Positions 1 to 5,348 of a stretch of DNA of 5,418 bases are shown here, piece after piece; within the stretch, counting starts at the first letter, position 1; each line of letters starts with the position of its first letter. This DNA is from JBHHYN01 sp046757565 (lineage in GTDB: Bacteria; Pseudomonadota; Gammaproteobacteria; Eutrophobiales; Eutrophobiaceae), in contig JBHHYN010000158.1 in assembly GCA_046757565.1 (NCBI GenBank), forward strand, positions 1-5,418. The letters are read 5' to 3'. Made by a program: the position numbers and the translations under genes. The notes under the pieces were generated by a model that ran no database searches, had not been told where the DNA came from, and was given only the letters and a program-made list of their open reading frames with translations.

Positions 1-14
1 ACGGGAATGACGGG
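1..14. repeat. Possible edge of a dispersed GTCATTCCCG-type intergenic repeat
   Basis: Read on the minus strand, the last bases of the window are CCCGTCATTCCCGT. This resembles the start of the dispersed proteobacterial intergenic repeat that typically begins GTCATTCCCG and then folds back on a complementary CGGGAAT arm. The second arm would lie outside the window, so only the resemblance can be reported. The rest of the 82-base stretch after the lipoprotein stop holds no open reading frame. Its one small hairpin (54-68, CCTTA/TAAGG) has no following T-run, so no terminator is visible. Confidence 0.25.
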
Positions 15-82
15 CTACTGTTTATATATCAACCCACAGATTCTGCTGAAGAGCCTTATAATTTAAGGGCCCGGAGTTGTTT

Positions 83-703
83 CTATATCTTGATAGGCTG
101 TTGTTTCTGCTCCGGGGGGATTTTTAACGCCTTATCCAGTTCTTTTGCAAAATCCTCCAACCTCTCTTTCAACTCCGGGATCTGTGACTTGATATGTTCC
201 TCCAGTTTTTTCAGCTCACGCTGCACCTCCGGAATGCTCTTCTGGAGTTCATCAATCACTCCATCAAACTGCCCGGCAATTTGATCGCCCAATTCATGCA
301 TGCGCCCAATTACTCTTGCCATCTCGCTATGCCTGGAGATCGATGCGACAGTGGCTGTATAGTCAACCTTCCATAAGCCCTTCTCTTGCCGCAAGACGGT
401 TTTCAGAGGCGCCTTAAACGAATTCTCCGCTTTGATCTCAACAGTCGTGTCGACCCAGGCATTACTGCCATCGATAACCGTCTTCCCCAATGATACTTCG
501 CCGATATCCAGGATATTCCCCATTAAATCGTTTTCATTGAGGGAAGCCCTGGTAATACTCCAACGCAGTTTCCCGACATTATTCGTCTGTATCGCCCGCC
601 AGAAAATCCCGGCCATCTCGGCAGGATATAAGCGTTGGCTGCAACCAACACCAGACAACGTGATCAAAAAAACAATTGTGATTATTTTTATGGCCTTATT
701 CAT
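83..703 (-). CDS. Putative lipoprotein: NTF2-like N-terminal region plus C-terminal amphipathic helical tail
   Basis: I do not recognise this 206-residue protein as a named family. Residues 1-20 form a signal sequence (two Lys near the start, then a hydrophobic stretch) ending in Gly-Val-Gly-Cys with Cys21. This suggests lipidation, but position -3 is Gly rather than the usual Leu/Val/Ile, so the lipobox is weak. Residues about 27-123 alternate helix and strand, with a DGSNAWVDTTVEI strand and an LRQEKGLWKVDYTAT strand, a pattern seen in small NTF2-like/DUF4878-type lipoproteins; this is a resemblance only. Residues about 130-195 are a charged amphipathic helix or coiled coil with an 18-residue internal repeat (SIPEV at 156-160, QIPEL at 174-178). 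The gene starts 21 bases after the cfa stop in the same frame and is probably cotranscribed with cfa. The start is set by a GGAGG only 3 bases upstream and by the need to keep the signal sequence; the next Met is residue 30. A role at the inner face of the outer membrane or on the inner membrane surface is inferred from the lipobox alone. Confidence 0.8.
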   Translation of the reverse strand: MNKAIKIITIVFLITLSGVGCSQRLYPAEMAGIFWRAIQTNNVGKLRWSITRASLNENDLMGNILDIGEVSLGKTVIDGSNAWVDTTVEIKAENSFKAPLKTVLRQEKGLWKVDYTATVASISRHSEMARVIGRMHELGDQIAGQFDGVIDELQKSIPEVQRELKKLEEHIKSQIPELKERLEDFAKELDKALKIPPEQKQQPIKI

Positions 704-706
704 AAT

Positions 707-711
707 CCTCC
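707..711 (-). promoter_or_regulatory. Closely spaced ribosome binding site of the lipoprotein gene
   Basis: The minus strand reads GGAGG-ATT-ATG, leaving only 3 bases between the core and the start codon, where 5-9 is usual. No better in-frame start exists between the cfa stop and this ATG. The site lies within the 21-base gap after the cfa stop, so reinitiation by ribosomes finishing cfa may help translation (inference). Confidence 0.6.
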
Positions 712-724
712 GGATTTTGACCAG

Positions 725-2056
725 TTAAGTATTCAGATAAAGGTCGTCCCGGCGAAGTGGCAACATCCATGGTTGCCGCATGTTACAGGCAAGGATCTGA
801 TATATTCCTGTACTTCCCTGATCAAAATAATAGGCGGAGCCCGCCATGTATAACCGCCACAATTTGAAAATATATTCGCTCGACGCTTTCACCACCTGTT
901 TTCTGTTCTCGTTAAGTGACTTGATCCAGTGACGTAATGTCATGACGTAATGGGGTCTCAGCGCCTCCACATCCAGTATCTCAAGGCCGGCTTTTTCCAT
1001 CATATCAATAACATCACTGATACGGGCCAGTTCACCGTCAGGGAATATATAATCATTAATAAAGCGCGTGATGGTAGTCGGCTGCCAACCGGTATCATTG
1101 GTAATACCATGGTTTAAAAACAAGCCTCCCGGCGCAAGCAATCGCTTGATTATGCTAAAATAGGTGAGGAAGTTTCTGACACCGATATGTTCAAACATTC
1201 CAACGCTGACAATTCGATCATAATGTTCCTGTTCCGGAAGTTCACGATAGTCACGTAACTCGAACCTGACCCGATCATCCAGCCGTAAGGCTTTCGCCTT
1301 TTCAACGTCATAATGATACTGTTCCTTACTCAGTGTGATCCCGTGGACCCGGACACCATATTTCCTTGACGCCCATAGCGCCAGTCCACCCCAGCCGCAA
1401 CCGATATCAAGCAGTTTCTGACCCGGGGATAACCGTAGTTTACGGCAAATGTAGTCCAGCTTGTCCCGTTGCGCATCGGCCAGAGTTTGTTCCGGATGGG
1501 AGAAATAGGCGCACGAATAGTTCATCTCCGGATCCAGCCACAGCCGGTAAAAATCATTACTGATATCATAGTGGTGAGCAATGCTTTCTTTTATGTTTTC
1601 ATCCCGTTGCGTCCCGGTATTGAGGGCTTGATTGACTCTCCGTCCCTTTCGTTTCGGGAGTCGGACAGCTAACAGGAAAATCCTGGCGCGTTGATATAGG
1701 GACAATTTCCCGTCTTGCAGATAATCAACCAGATCAAAGAGTTTCTCCATATCACCTTCCACCTCGACATCACCACACAGATAGGCTTCGGTCAGACGCC
1801 CCAGATCCCTGTGTAATATCAATTCGCGTAAAGGGTAGTCCTTGTTAAACACAAGCGTGCAATCAGCCTTATCATCACCAATCACAGCATTGTGGTACCA
1901 TAATCTGATGGCCGCGCGGCCCTGGTAATCGCTAAAAATGATATGCAATAATTCTATGGCGAGATCCAGTATCTTCTCAGCCTGATCGGTAACAATCGCT
2001 TGAGATTGCTGTTTTTGATTGGAGTTTGATGTGTGTTGTTCAACTAGTTGATCCAT
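725..2056 (-). CDS. cfa: Cyclopropane-fatty-acyl-phospholipid synthase (SAM-dependent)
   Basis: This enzyme family transfers the methyl carbon of S-adenosylmethionine to the cis double bond of unsaturated acyl chains in membrane phospholipids, making cyclopropane rings that lower permeability and raise stress tolerance. The protein is 443 residues long, against 382 in E. coli Cfa. Residues 1-150 are the N-terminal domain with a longer Gln-rich leader. Residues about 155-425 are the methyltransferase domain, with HHYD at 161-164 and the SAM-binding motif LDIGCGWGG at 216-224. By alignment from memory with E. coli C139, E239, H266, I268 and Y317, the bicarbonate-site residues are C182 (YSCAYF), E289 (GMFEH), H316 and I318 (LNHGI) and Y370 (RPHYVMTL). 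All are kept, so the enzyme looks active. The start is fixed by an AGGAGG 9 bases upstream; the stop is TAA. It sits 84 bases after copA and 21 before the lipoprotein. The C-terminal end (QPWMLPLRRDDLYL) differs from E. coli, so a related paralogue with another lipid substrate is possible. Confidence 0.93.
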   Translation of the reverse strand: MDQLVEQHTSNSNQKQQSQAIVTDQAEKILDLAIELLHIIFSDYQGRAAIRLWYHNAVIGDDKADCTLVFNKDYPLRELILHRDLGRLTEAYLCGDVEVEGDMEKLFDLVDYLQDGKLSLYQRARIFLLAVRLPKRKGRRVNQALNTGTQRDENIKESIAHHYDISNDFYRLWLDPEMNYSCAYFSHPEQTLADAQRDKLDYICRKLRLSPGQKLLDIGCGWGGLALWASRKYGVRVHGITLSKEQYHYDVEKAKALRLDDRVRFELRDYRELPEQEHYDRIVSVGMFEHIGVRNFLTYFSIIKRLLAPGGLFLNHGITNDTGWQPTTITRFINDYIFPDGELARISDVIDMMEKAGLEILDVEALRPHYVMTLRHWIKSLNENRKQVVKASSEYIFKLWRLYMAGSAYYFDQGSTGIYQILACNMRQPWMLPLRRDDLYLNT

Positions 2057-2065
2057 TACGATAAT

Positions 2066-2071
2066 CCTCCT
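2066..2071 (-). promoter_or_regulatory. Ribosome binding site of cfa
   Basis: The minus strand carries a full AGGAGG, preceded by G, 9 bases before the ATG at 2056. This fixes the start and supports the extended Gln-rich N-terminus as real coding sequence. Confidence 0.8.
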
Positions 2072-2120
2072 CAGTCATTTATGCTCATTACTCTTCAAGA
2101 TTATGGAAATCTCTTAATAA

Positions 2121-2127
2121 AGTATAG
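2121..2127 (-). promoter_or_regulatory. Candidate sigma-S-type -10 element for cfa
   Basis: The minus strand reads CTATACTTTATTAA. Its first seven bases, CTATACT, match the extended -10 preferred by RpoS holoenzyme (C at -13 followed by TATACT). A start about 7 bases downstream would leave a leader of nearly 60 bases before the cfa ATG. No good TTGACA-like -35 is seen at 16-18 bases, which sigma-S promoters tolerate. In E. coli one cfa promoter is RpoS-dependent, so the position makes sense. The same TATACT is also one arm of a 6-bp inverted repeat (2121-2126 and 2134-2139). A short AT-rich match can occur by chance. Confidence 0.4.
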
Positions 2128-2140
2128 TCTCTTTATACTC

Positions 2141-4531
2141 CTACAGACTGATCCTTCTCAATCTTAATGCATTGGTTACAACGGAAAGTGAACTGAAACT
2201 CATCGCTGCGGCCGCAATAATGGGGGAGAGTAATAAACCGAAGAGCGGATAGAGAACACCCGCAGCAACAGGTACTCCTATGGAGTTATATATAAAAGCG
2301 AAAAACAGATTCTGGCGGATATTGCGCATGGTAGCACGGCTTAACCGCCGTGCTTTGGCAATACCACGCAGATCGCCTTTTACCAGTGTCACGCCCGCGC
2401 TCTCCATGGCAACGTCCGTACCGGTACCCATGGCAATCCCGACTTCGGCCTGCGCCAATGCCGGCGCATCATTAATGCCGTCACCGGCCATGGCCACACG
2501 ATGTCCCCTGGCCTGAAGCCGCTTAACGACATCAACCTTTTGATCCGGCAGGACCCCGGCGATCACCTCATCGATACCGAGCTTTTTGGCAACTGCCTCT
2601 GCGGTAGTTTGACTGTCTCCGGTCAACATAACGATATGAATACCATCTTCATGCAGTGCCTGAATGGCTTCCCGGGTCGATGCCTTGATGGGATCTGCTA
2701 CACCGAACAATCCAGTCACTTCTCCATCAAGCGCGATATACATGGCTGTTTGACCGTCCCGGCGAAGGGCATCGGCTTTTTCCATGAACGCATCGGACGC
2801 AATCGAAAGCTGCTCAAGTAAATGATCGTTACCGATAGCAAGCCGATGGCCTTCGGCATCGCCCGTGACTCCTTTGCCGGTGATCGATTGAAAGTTGTTG
2901 ACCTTTGACAACTCGATACCTTTTGCCTTTGTCCCATCGACTATCGCACTGCCCAAGGGATGTTCGCTGCTTTGCTCCAGGCCCGCCGCCAGGCTTAACA
3001 GACGATCTTCATCAACGTCCGCTTTTGCAATAACACTCACCAGCGCCGGCTTACCTTCAGTCAGGGTACCGGTTTTATCCACGACCAGGATATCAATACG
3101 TTCCATGATTTCCAGGACCTCGGCATTTTTAATCAAGACGCCATTTAAGGCGCCACGCCCCGTTCCCACCATAATGGACATGGGCGTGGCCAGGCCGAGT
3201 GCACAGGGACAGGCGATGATCATGACGGCAATGGCATTCACTACGGCATGGCCAAGTCTTGGCTCCGGACCCCATATTCCCCAAACCACCAGCGTCAGCA
3301 ACGCAACCAGTATCACTGCCGGCACAAACCAGCCGGCCACCACATCCGCCAGGCGCTGTATTGGCGCACGGCTGCGCTGGGCCTCGGCCACCATTTGAAC
3401 GATATGGGCCAGCAAGGTATCGCTGCCTACCTTGCGCGCCTCCATCAGAAAACTTCCCGTGCCATTCACCGTTGCACCGATGACAGCATCACCCTCGTGC
3501 TTTGTAACCGGGATTGGCTCACCGGTGACCATAGACTCATCGACACTGCTGCTTCCTTCCAGCACCACACCGTCAACCGGGACCTTCTCGCCAGGGCGGA
3601 CACGGACCGTGTCGCCCGGTTTAACCTGCTCGAGGGGGACCTCCATCTCCTTGCCACACTCGTGAATAATAATGGCAGTCCTGGGGGCGAGCCCCAACAA
3701 CATCTTGATCGCCGTGTTGGTGCGGCTCCTGGCGCGTATCTCCAGCACCTGTCCCAACAGTACCAGGGTAGTGATGACGGCCGCAGCCTCGAAATAGACC
3801 GGCACCGCCCCCGTCTCACCGCGCAGGACTGGCGGGAATATGCCGGGGAAAAACAGGGCCACTGTGCTGTAACACCAGGCGATCCCGACACCGAAAGCGA
3901 TCAGGGTAAACATATTCAGGCTTCTATGTACGATGGACACCCAGCCGCGCTGGAAGAACGGCCAGCCACCCCATAACACAACCGGCGTCGCAAGAACAAA
4001 TTCCAGTGTCTGTAATGGCCGGATTGCGATTAACCGTTCCATTACGCCCGGTGCAAAATCGGACAGCATGGTTAAAATAAAAACAGGCAGGGCAAGAACT
4101 AAACTGAACCAGAACCGGCGGGACATATTTTCAAGTTCAGGATCCCGCTCTTCTTCCGTGACCGTGCGTGCTTCCAACGCCATGCCGCATTTGGAGCAGC
4201 TTCCCGGTTCAGGCTGGATTATTTCCGGATGCATGGGGCATACATACTCTGTCTTCTGGCCCGCATTCGGGACGGAGACGGGTTCCAGCGCCATGCCGCA
4301 TTGGGGACAGCTTCCAGGATCGTCCTGTTTCACCTCAGGGTGCATCGGGCAGGTGTATCCGCTTTCCCTGACCATGCCGGGTATGGAGTCCATCTCCAAT
4401 GTCATCCCACACTCCGGACAGCTGCCGGGACCGGCCTGTTTGATCTCGGGATGCATAGGGCAGGTATAAAACGATCCGGTTGTCGCCGGCGTCTGATCCG
4501 CCATCATAGGGTCATGACATAACTCTGTCAT
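2141..4531 (-). CDS. copA: Copper(I)-exporting P1B-type ATPase with three N-terminal HMBD modules
   Basis: This inner-membrane pump uses ATP to export Cu(I), and probably Ag(I), from the cytoplasm. In the 796 residues, three CPMHPE...CxxCGM modules come first (22-46, 59-83, 96-120). Eight membrane segments follow: two class-specific ones (about 140-158 and 174-193, with a GlyGly kink at 188-189), two at about 206-229 and 246-265, two at about 397-418 and 430-455, and two at about 741-761 and 763-785. The actuator carries TGEP at 336-339, the transport site CPC at 441-443, the phosphorylation motif DKTGT at 485-489 (D485), the nucleotide-domain HP at 524-525, and the hinge TGD at 637-639 and GDGIND at 683-688. 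YN at 748-749 and MSFSS at 777-781 are the P1B-1 signature for monovalent copper or silver. No classical HMA (GMTCxxC) domain is present. The start is fixed by AGGAGG 7 bases upstream; the stop is TAG. A 206-base gap with an FNR-type site separates it from the DUF2231 gene, suggesting its own promoter. A silver pump of the SilP type or a copper-supply role cannot be excluded. Confidence 0.96.
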   Translation of the reverse strand: MTELCHDPMMADQTPATTGSFYTCPMHPEIKQAGPGSCPECGMTLEMDSIPGMVRESGYTCPMHPEVKQDDPGSCPQCGMALEPVSVPNAGQKTEYVCPMHPEIIQPEPGSCSKCGMALEARTVTEEERDPELENMSRRFWFSLVLALPVFILTMLSDFAPGVMERLIAIRPLQTLEFVLATPVVLWGGWPFFQRGWVSIVHRSLNMFTLIAFGVGIAWCYSTVALFFPGIFPPVLRGETGAVPVYFEAAAVITTLVLLGQVLEIRARSRTNTAIKMLLGLAPRTAIIIHECGKEMEVPLEQVKPGDTVRVRPGEKVPVDGVVLEGSSSVDESMVTGEPIPVTKHEGDAVIGATVNGTGSFLMEARKVGSDTLLAHIVQMVAEAQRSRAPIQRLADVVAGWFVPAVILVALLTLVVWGIWGPEPRLGHAVVNAIAVMIIACPCALGLATPMSIMVGTGRGALNGVLIKNAEVLEIMERIDILVVDKTGTLTEGKPALVSVIAKADVDEDRLLSLAAGLEQSSEHPLGSAIVDGTKAKGIELSKVNNFQSITGKGVTGDAEGHRLAIGNDHLLEQLSIASDAFMEKADALRRDGQTAMYIALDGEVTGLFGVADPIKASTREAIQALHEDGIHIVMLTGDSQTTAEAVAKKLGIDEVIAGVLPDQKVDVVKRLQARGHRVAMAGDGINDAPALAQAEVGIAMGTGTDVAMESAGVTLVKGDLRGIAKARRLSRATMRNIRQNLFFAFIYNSIGVPVAAGVLYPLFGLLLSPIIAAAAMSFSSLSVVTNALRLRRISL
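4172..4468 (-). repeat. Three tandem 111-base units encoding metal-binding modules in copA
   Basis: The three modules begin at Tyr22, Tyr59 and Tyr96, an exact 37-residue (111-base) period. Each keeps a Tyr-x-CysProMetHisProGlu start, a ProGlySerCys turn and a CysGlyMet end. Ligand candidates are C24/H27/C38/C41/M43, C61/H64/C75/C78/M80 and C98/H101/C112/C115/M117. Unit 3 has SerCysSerLys where the others have CysPro. The DNA of the units is clearly related but diverged, so this is an established tandem duplication and not a recent expansion. Linkers between modules are about 12 residues and Pro/Gly/Glu-containing. Confidence 0.9.
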
Positions 4532-4538
4532 TACTGCG

Positions 4539-4544
4539 CCTCCT
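4539..4544 (-). promoter_or_regulatory. Ribosome binding site of copA
   Basis: The minus strand has AGGAGG followed by a 7-base spacer to the ATG at 4531. This favours that start over Met9 or Met10 of the same frame, which have no comparable site. The hairpin at 4557-4578 ends 12 bases upstream. Confidence 0.8.
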
Positions 4545-4556
4545 GTCTGATAGTTA

Positions 4557-4578
4557 GCTGACCTCTGAAGAGATCAGC
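4557..4578 (-). promoter_or_regulatory. Leader hairpin upstream of the copA ribosome binding site
   Basis: The minus strand reads GCTGATCTC, then TTCA, then GAGGTCAGC. As RNA this makes a 9-bp stem with one U-G wobble and a 4-base loop. Read on the plus strand the same pair is a C-A mismatch, so folding favours the copA transcript. No T-run follows, so it is not a typical intrinsic terminator. It could stabilise the 5' end, affect ribosome access, or be a protein-binding dyad in DNA. Function is unknown. Confidence 0.5.
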
Positions 4579-4584
4579 ATTTCT

Positions 4585-4612
4585 TTAATAGTGAGCCATG
4601 TGTGAAAGCCAA
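4585..4612 (-). promoter_or_regulatory. Weak candidate promoter of copA (-35 TTGGCT, -10 TATTAA)
   Basis: On the minus strand TTGGCT (4607-4612, 4 of 6 to TTGACA) and TATTAA (4585-4590, 4 of 6 to TATAAT) are separated by 16 bases. A start near 4578 is implied. Both boxes are weak, as expected of a promoter needing an activator, and the FNR-type site sits just upstream, centred near -44.5. Classical class II activation uses about -41.5, so either the true -10 is shifted a few bases (CACTAT at 4588-4593 would give -41.5) or the arrangement is atypical. Confidence 0.35.
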
Positions 4613-4615
4613 TGT

Positions 4616-4629
4616 TTGATATAAATCAA
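4616..4629. promoter_or_regulatory. Perfect FNR/Anr-type operator (TTGAT-N4-ATCAA)
   Basis: The copA-strand sequence is TTGATTTATATCAA, matching all ten defined positions of the FNR-family consensus TTGAT-N4-ATCAA. With equal base frequencies such a match is expected about once per million bases, and this one falls in the only sizeable intergenic region upstream of copA. The centre (4622.5) is about 91 bases before the copA ATG. FNR, Anr, Dnr and FixK-type regulators share this site, so the exact protein cannot be told. Oxygen limitation (or nitric oxide for Dnr types) is the implied signal. Direction of control is more likely activation, given the weak promoter just downstream. Confidence 0.7.
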
Positions 4630-4661
4630 GTAACGGCCATTCGAGCCATAATGGATTGCTT

Positions 4662-4675
4662 ACTGGAAATCCAGT
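4662..4675. promoter_or_regulatory. 14-base perfect palindrome between the DUF2231 gene and copA
   Basis: ACTGGA-AA-TCCAGT is a perfect 6-2-6 inverted repeat. It overlaps a second pair (TGGATT at 4652-4657 with AATCCA at 4668-4673). It lies 62 bases after the DUF2231 stop and 32 bases upstream of the FNR-type site as copA is read. Without a following T-run it is not a standard terminator. It could be an operator for a second regulator; no known copper-regulator consensus (CueR, CsoR, CopY) was recognised in it. Confidence 0.35.
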
Positions 4676-4737
4676 CATATCATTTTGTCCCGGCCGTATT
4701 CATATAGCTATTCTTTTCCAAACAATATTTCCTGCCG

Positions 4738-5310
4738 CTAATGCGTATGATCATGCATTTCAGTGCCGGCCGGGGCCGCTGGCATGGCCTGCCTCATCTC
4801 ATCATTTGATGGCGCCATGTGGGAATGGGAATGATGCTCATGGCCACCCTCAACCTCCGGTTGCGGCAGTGACATGACCCCAAGTCCGTACCGGTAAACC
4901 AGTTCACCGCCGTGCCAGGCCGCACTGCCCAGAAAACCGCCTGCAACCAGCAGCAATAACAGAAACATCTTCCCGGGCGTACGCCCGGCACGCCTCCGCC
5001 ACAGGGACCAGCCGGCGGCAACGACAAACAGGACCAGGGTAAGCAGCGCCAGGTTACGGTGTTCCTCCATCACTGCATGGGAGGTCTCATCGTGGACGAC
5101 ACTGTTGAAGGCCTGCCATCCGGCAAGGGCGGTGATCACACCAAAGACCGCACCCAACCAGAGGAGCCAGCGGGCAACTACACCAATCTCCTGCCTGGTT
5201 TTACCCCCAGGCAGAGCAAACACCATAAAATGCAGCGCCACTGCAAGCGTCCACAACGCAACAGCGAAGTGAACGAATATGGGATGCCAATTGGGGAGTA
5301 TCTCAATCAT
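4738..5310 (-). CDS. DUF2231-family four-helix membrane protein with His/Met-rich periplasmic tail
   Basis: The 190-residue protein matches the DUF2231 pattern: an N-terminal HPIFVHFAVAL stretch (H9, H14) and AWHGGELVYRYG after the last helix (131-142). Four membrane segments fall at about 12-32, 44-65, 86-104 and 114-132. Positive charges are in the 1-2 loop (K37, R39) and the 3-4 loop (R105-R110), while the 2-3 loop is acidic and His-bearing (HDETSH, EEHR). By the positive-inside rule both ends and the 2-3 loop face the periplasm. The tail (157-190) contains HEHHSHSH and HDHTH plus several Met, suggesting copper or other metal binding. The biochemical role of DUF2231 proteins is not established; some members are annotated near heme, redox or metal genes. 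It lies 206 bases upstream of copA on the same strand, supporting a link to copper handling (inference). The start follows GGAGA with a 7-base spacer; the stop is TAG. An upstream ATG at 5322-5324 is out of frame. Confidence 0.88.
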   Translation of the reverse strand: MIEILPNWHPIFVHFAVALWTLAVALHFMVFALPGGKTRQEIGVVARWLLWLGAVFGVITALAGWQAFNSVVHDETSHAVMEEHRNLALLTLVLFVVAAGWSLWRRRAGRTPGKMFLLLLLVAGGFLGSAAWHGGELVYRYGLGVMSLPQPEVEGGHEHHSHSHMAPSNDEMRQAMPAAPAGTEMHDHTH

Positions 5311-5317
5311 GTGTATT

Positions 5318-5322
5318 TCTCC
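5318..5322 (-). promoter_or_regulatory. Ribosome binding site of the DUF2231 gene
   Basis: GGAGA on the minus strand, 7 bases before the ATG at 5310, fixes the start. It overlaps an out-of-frame ATG (5322-5324), which has no ribosome site of its own visible. Confidence 0.65.
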
Positions 5323-5331
5323 ATTACCTGC

Positions 5332-5348
5332 CGTTATCGGGTATAACG
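5332..5348. promoter_or_regulatory. Small dyad upstream of the DUF2231 gene
   Basis: CGTTAT and ATAACG form a perfect 6-bp inverted repeat around a 5-base centre, starting 22 bases upstream of the ATG. It could be an operator or a short leader hairpin; no known regulator site was recognised. The rest of the upstream stretch (5349-5418) is AT-rich with no convincing -35/-10 pair and no open reading frame that can be supported. The 5' boundary of the transcription unit may lie beyond the window. Confidence 0.3.

Noticed and set aside
54..68. CCTTA/TAAGG hairpin after the lipoprotein gene as a terminator
   Set aside because: Five base pairs, mostly A-T, with no following T-run on the minus strand.
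432..853. Plus-strand frames spanning the lipoprotein-cfa junction
   Set aside because: They run antisense to two well-supported genes with good starts and show no recognisable protein features.
2121..2139. AGTATA/TATACT inverted repeat between copA and cfa as a transcription terminator
   Set aside because: The stem has only one G-C pair, a 7-base loop and no clean T-run, so it would be too weak. The sequence is better explained as a possible -10 element.
3466..3891. Alternative minus-strand frame of 141 residues inside copA
   Set aside because: Arg/Ser/Cys-rich out-of-frame translation of the ATPase actuator region; the ATPase frame is uninterrupted, so there is no frameshift.
2895..3976. 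Long plus-strand open frames opposite copA
   Set aside because: They are antisense shadows of a strongly conserved ATPase, with no ribosome sites of note and low-complexity, Arg/Ser/Pro-rich or mixed translations.
4532..4737. Copper-sensor operator (CueR, CsoR or CopY type) before copA
   Set aside because: Read on both strands, no ACCTTGCC-like dyad, no GC-rich CsoR palindrome and no TACA-N2-TGTA was found; absence by eye is not proof.
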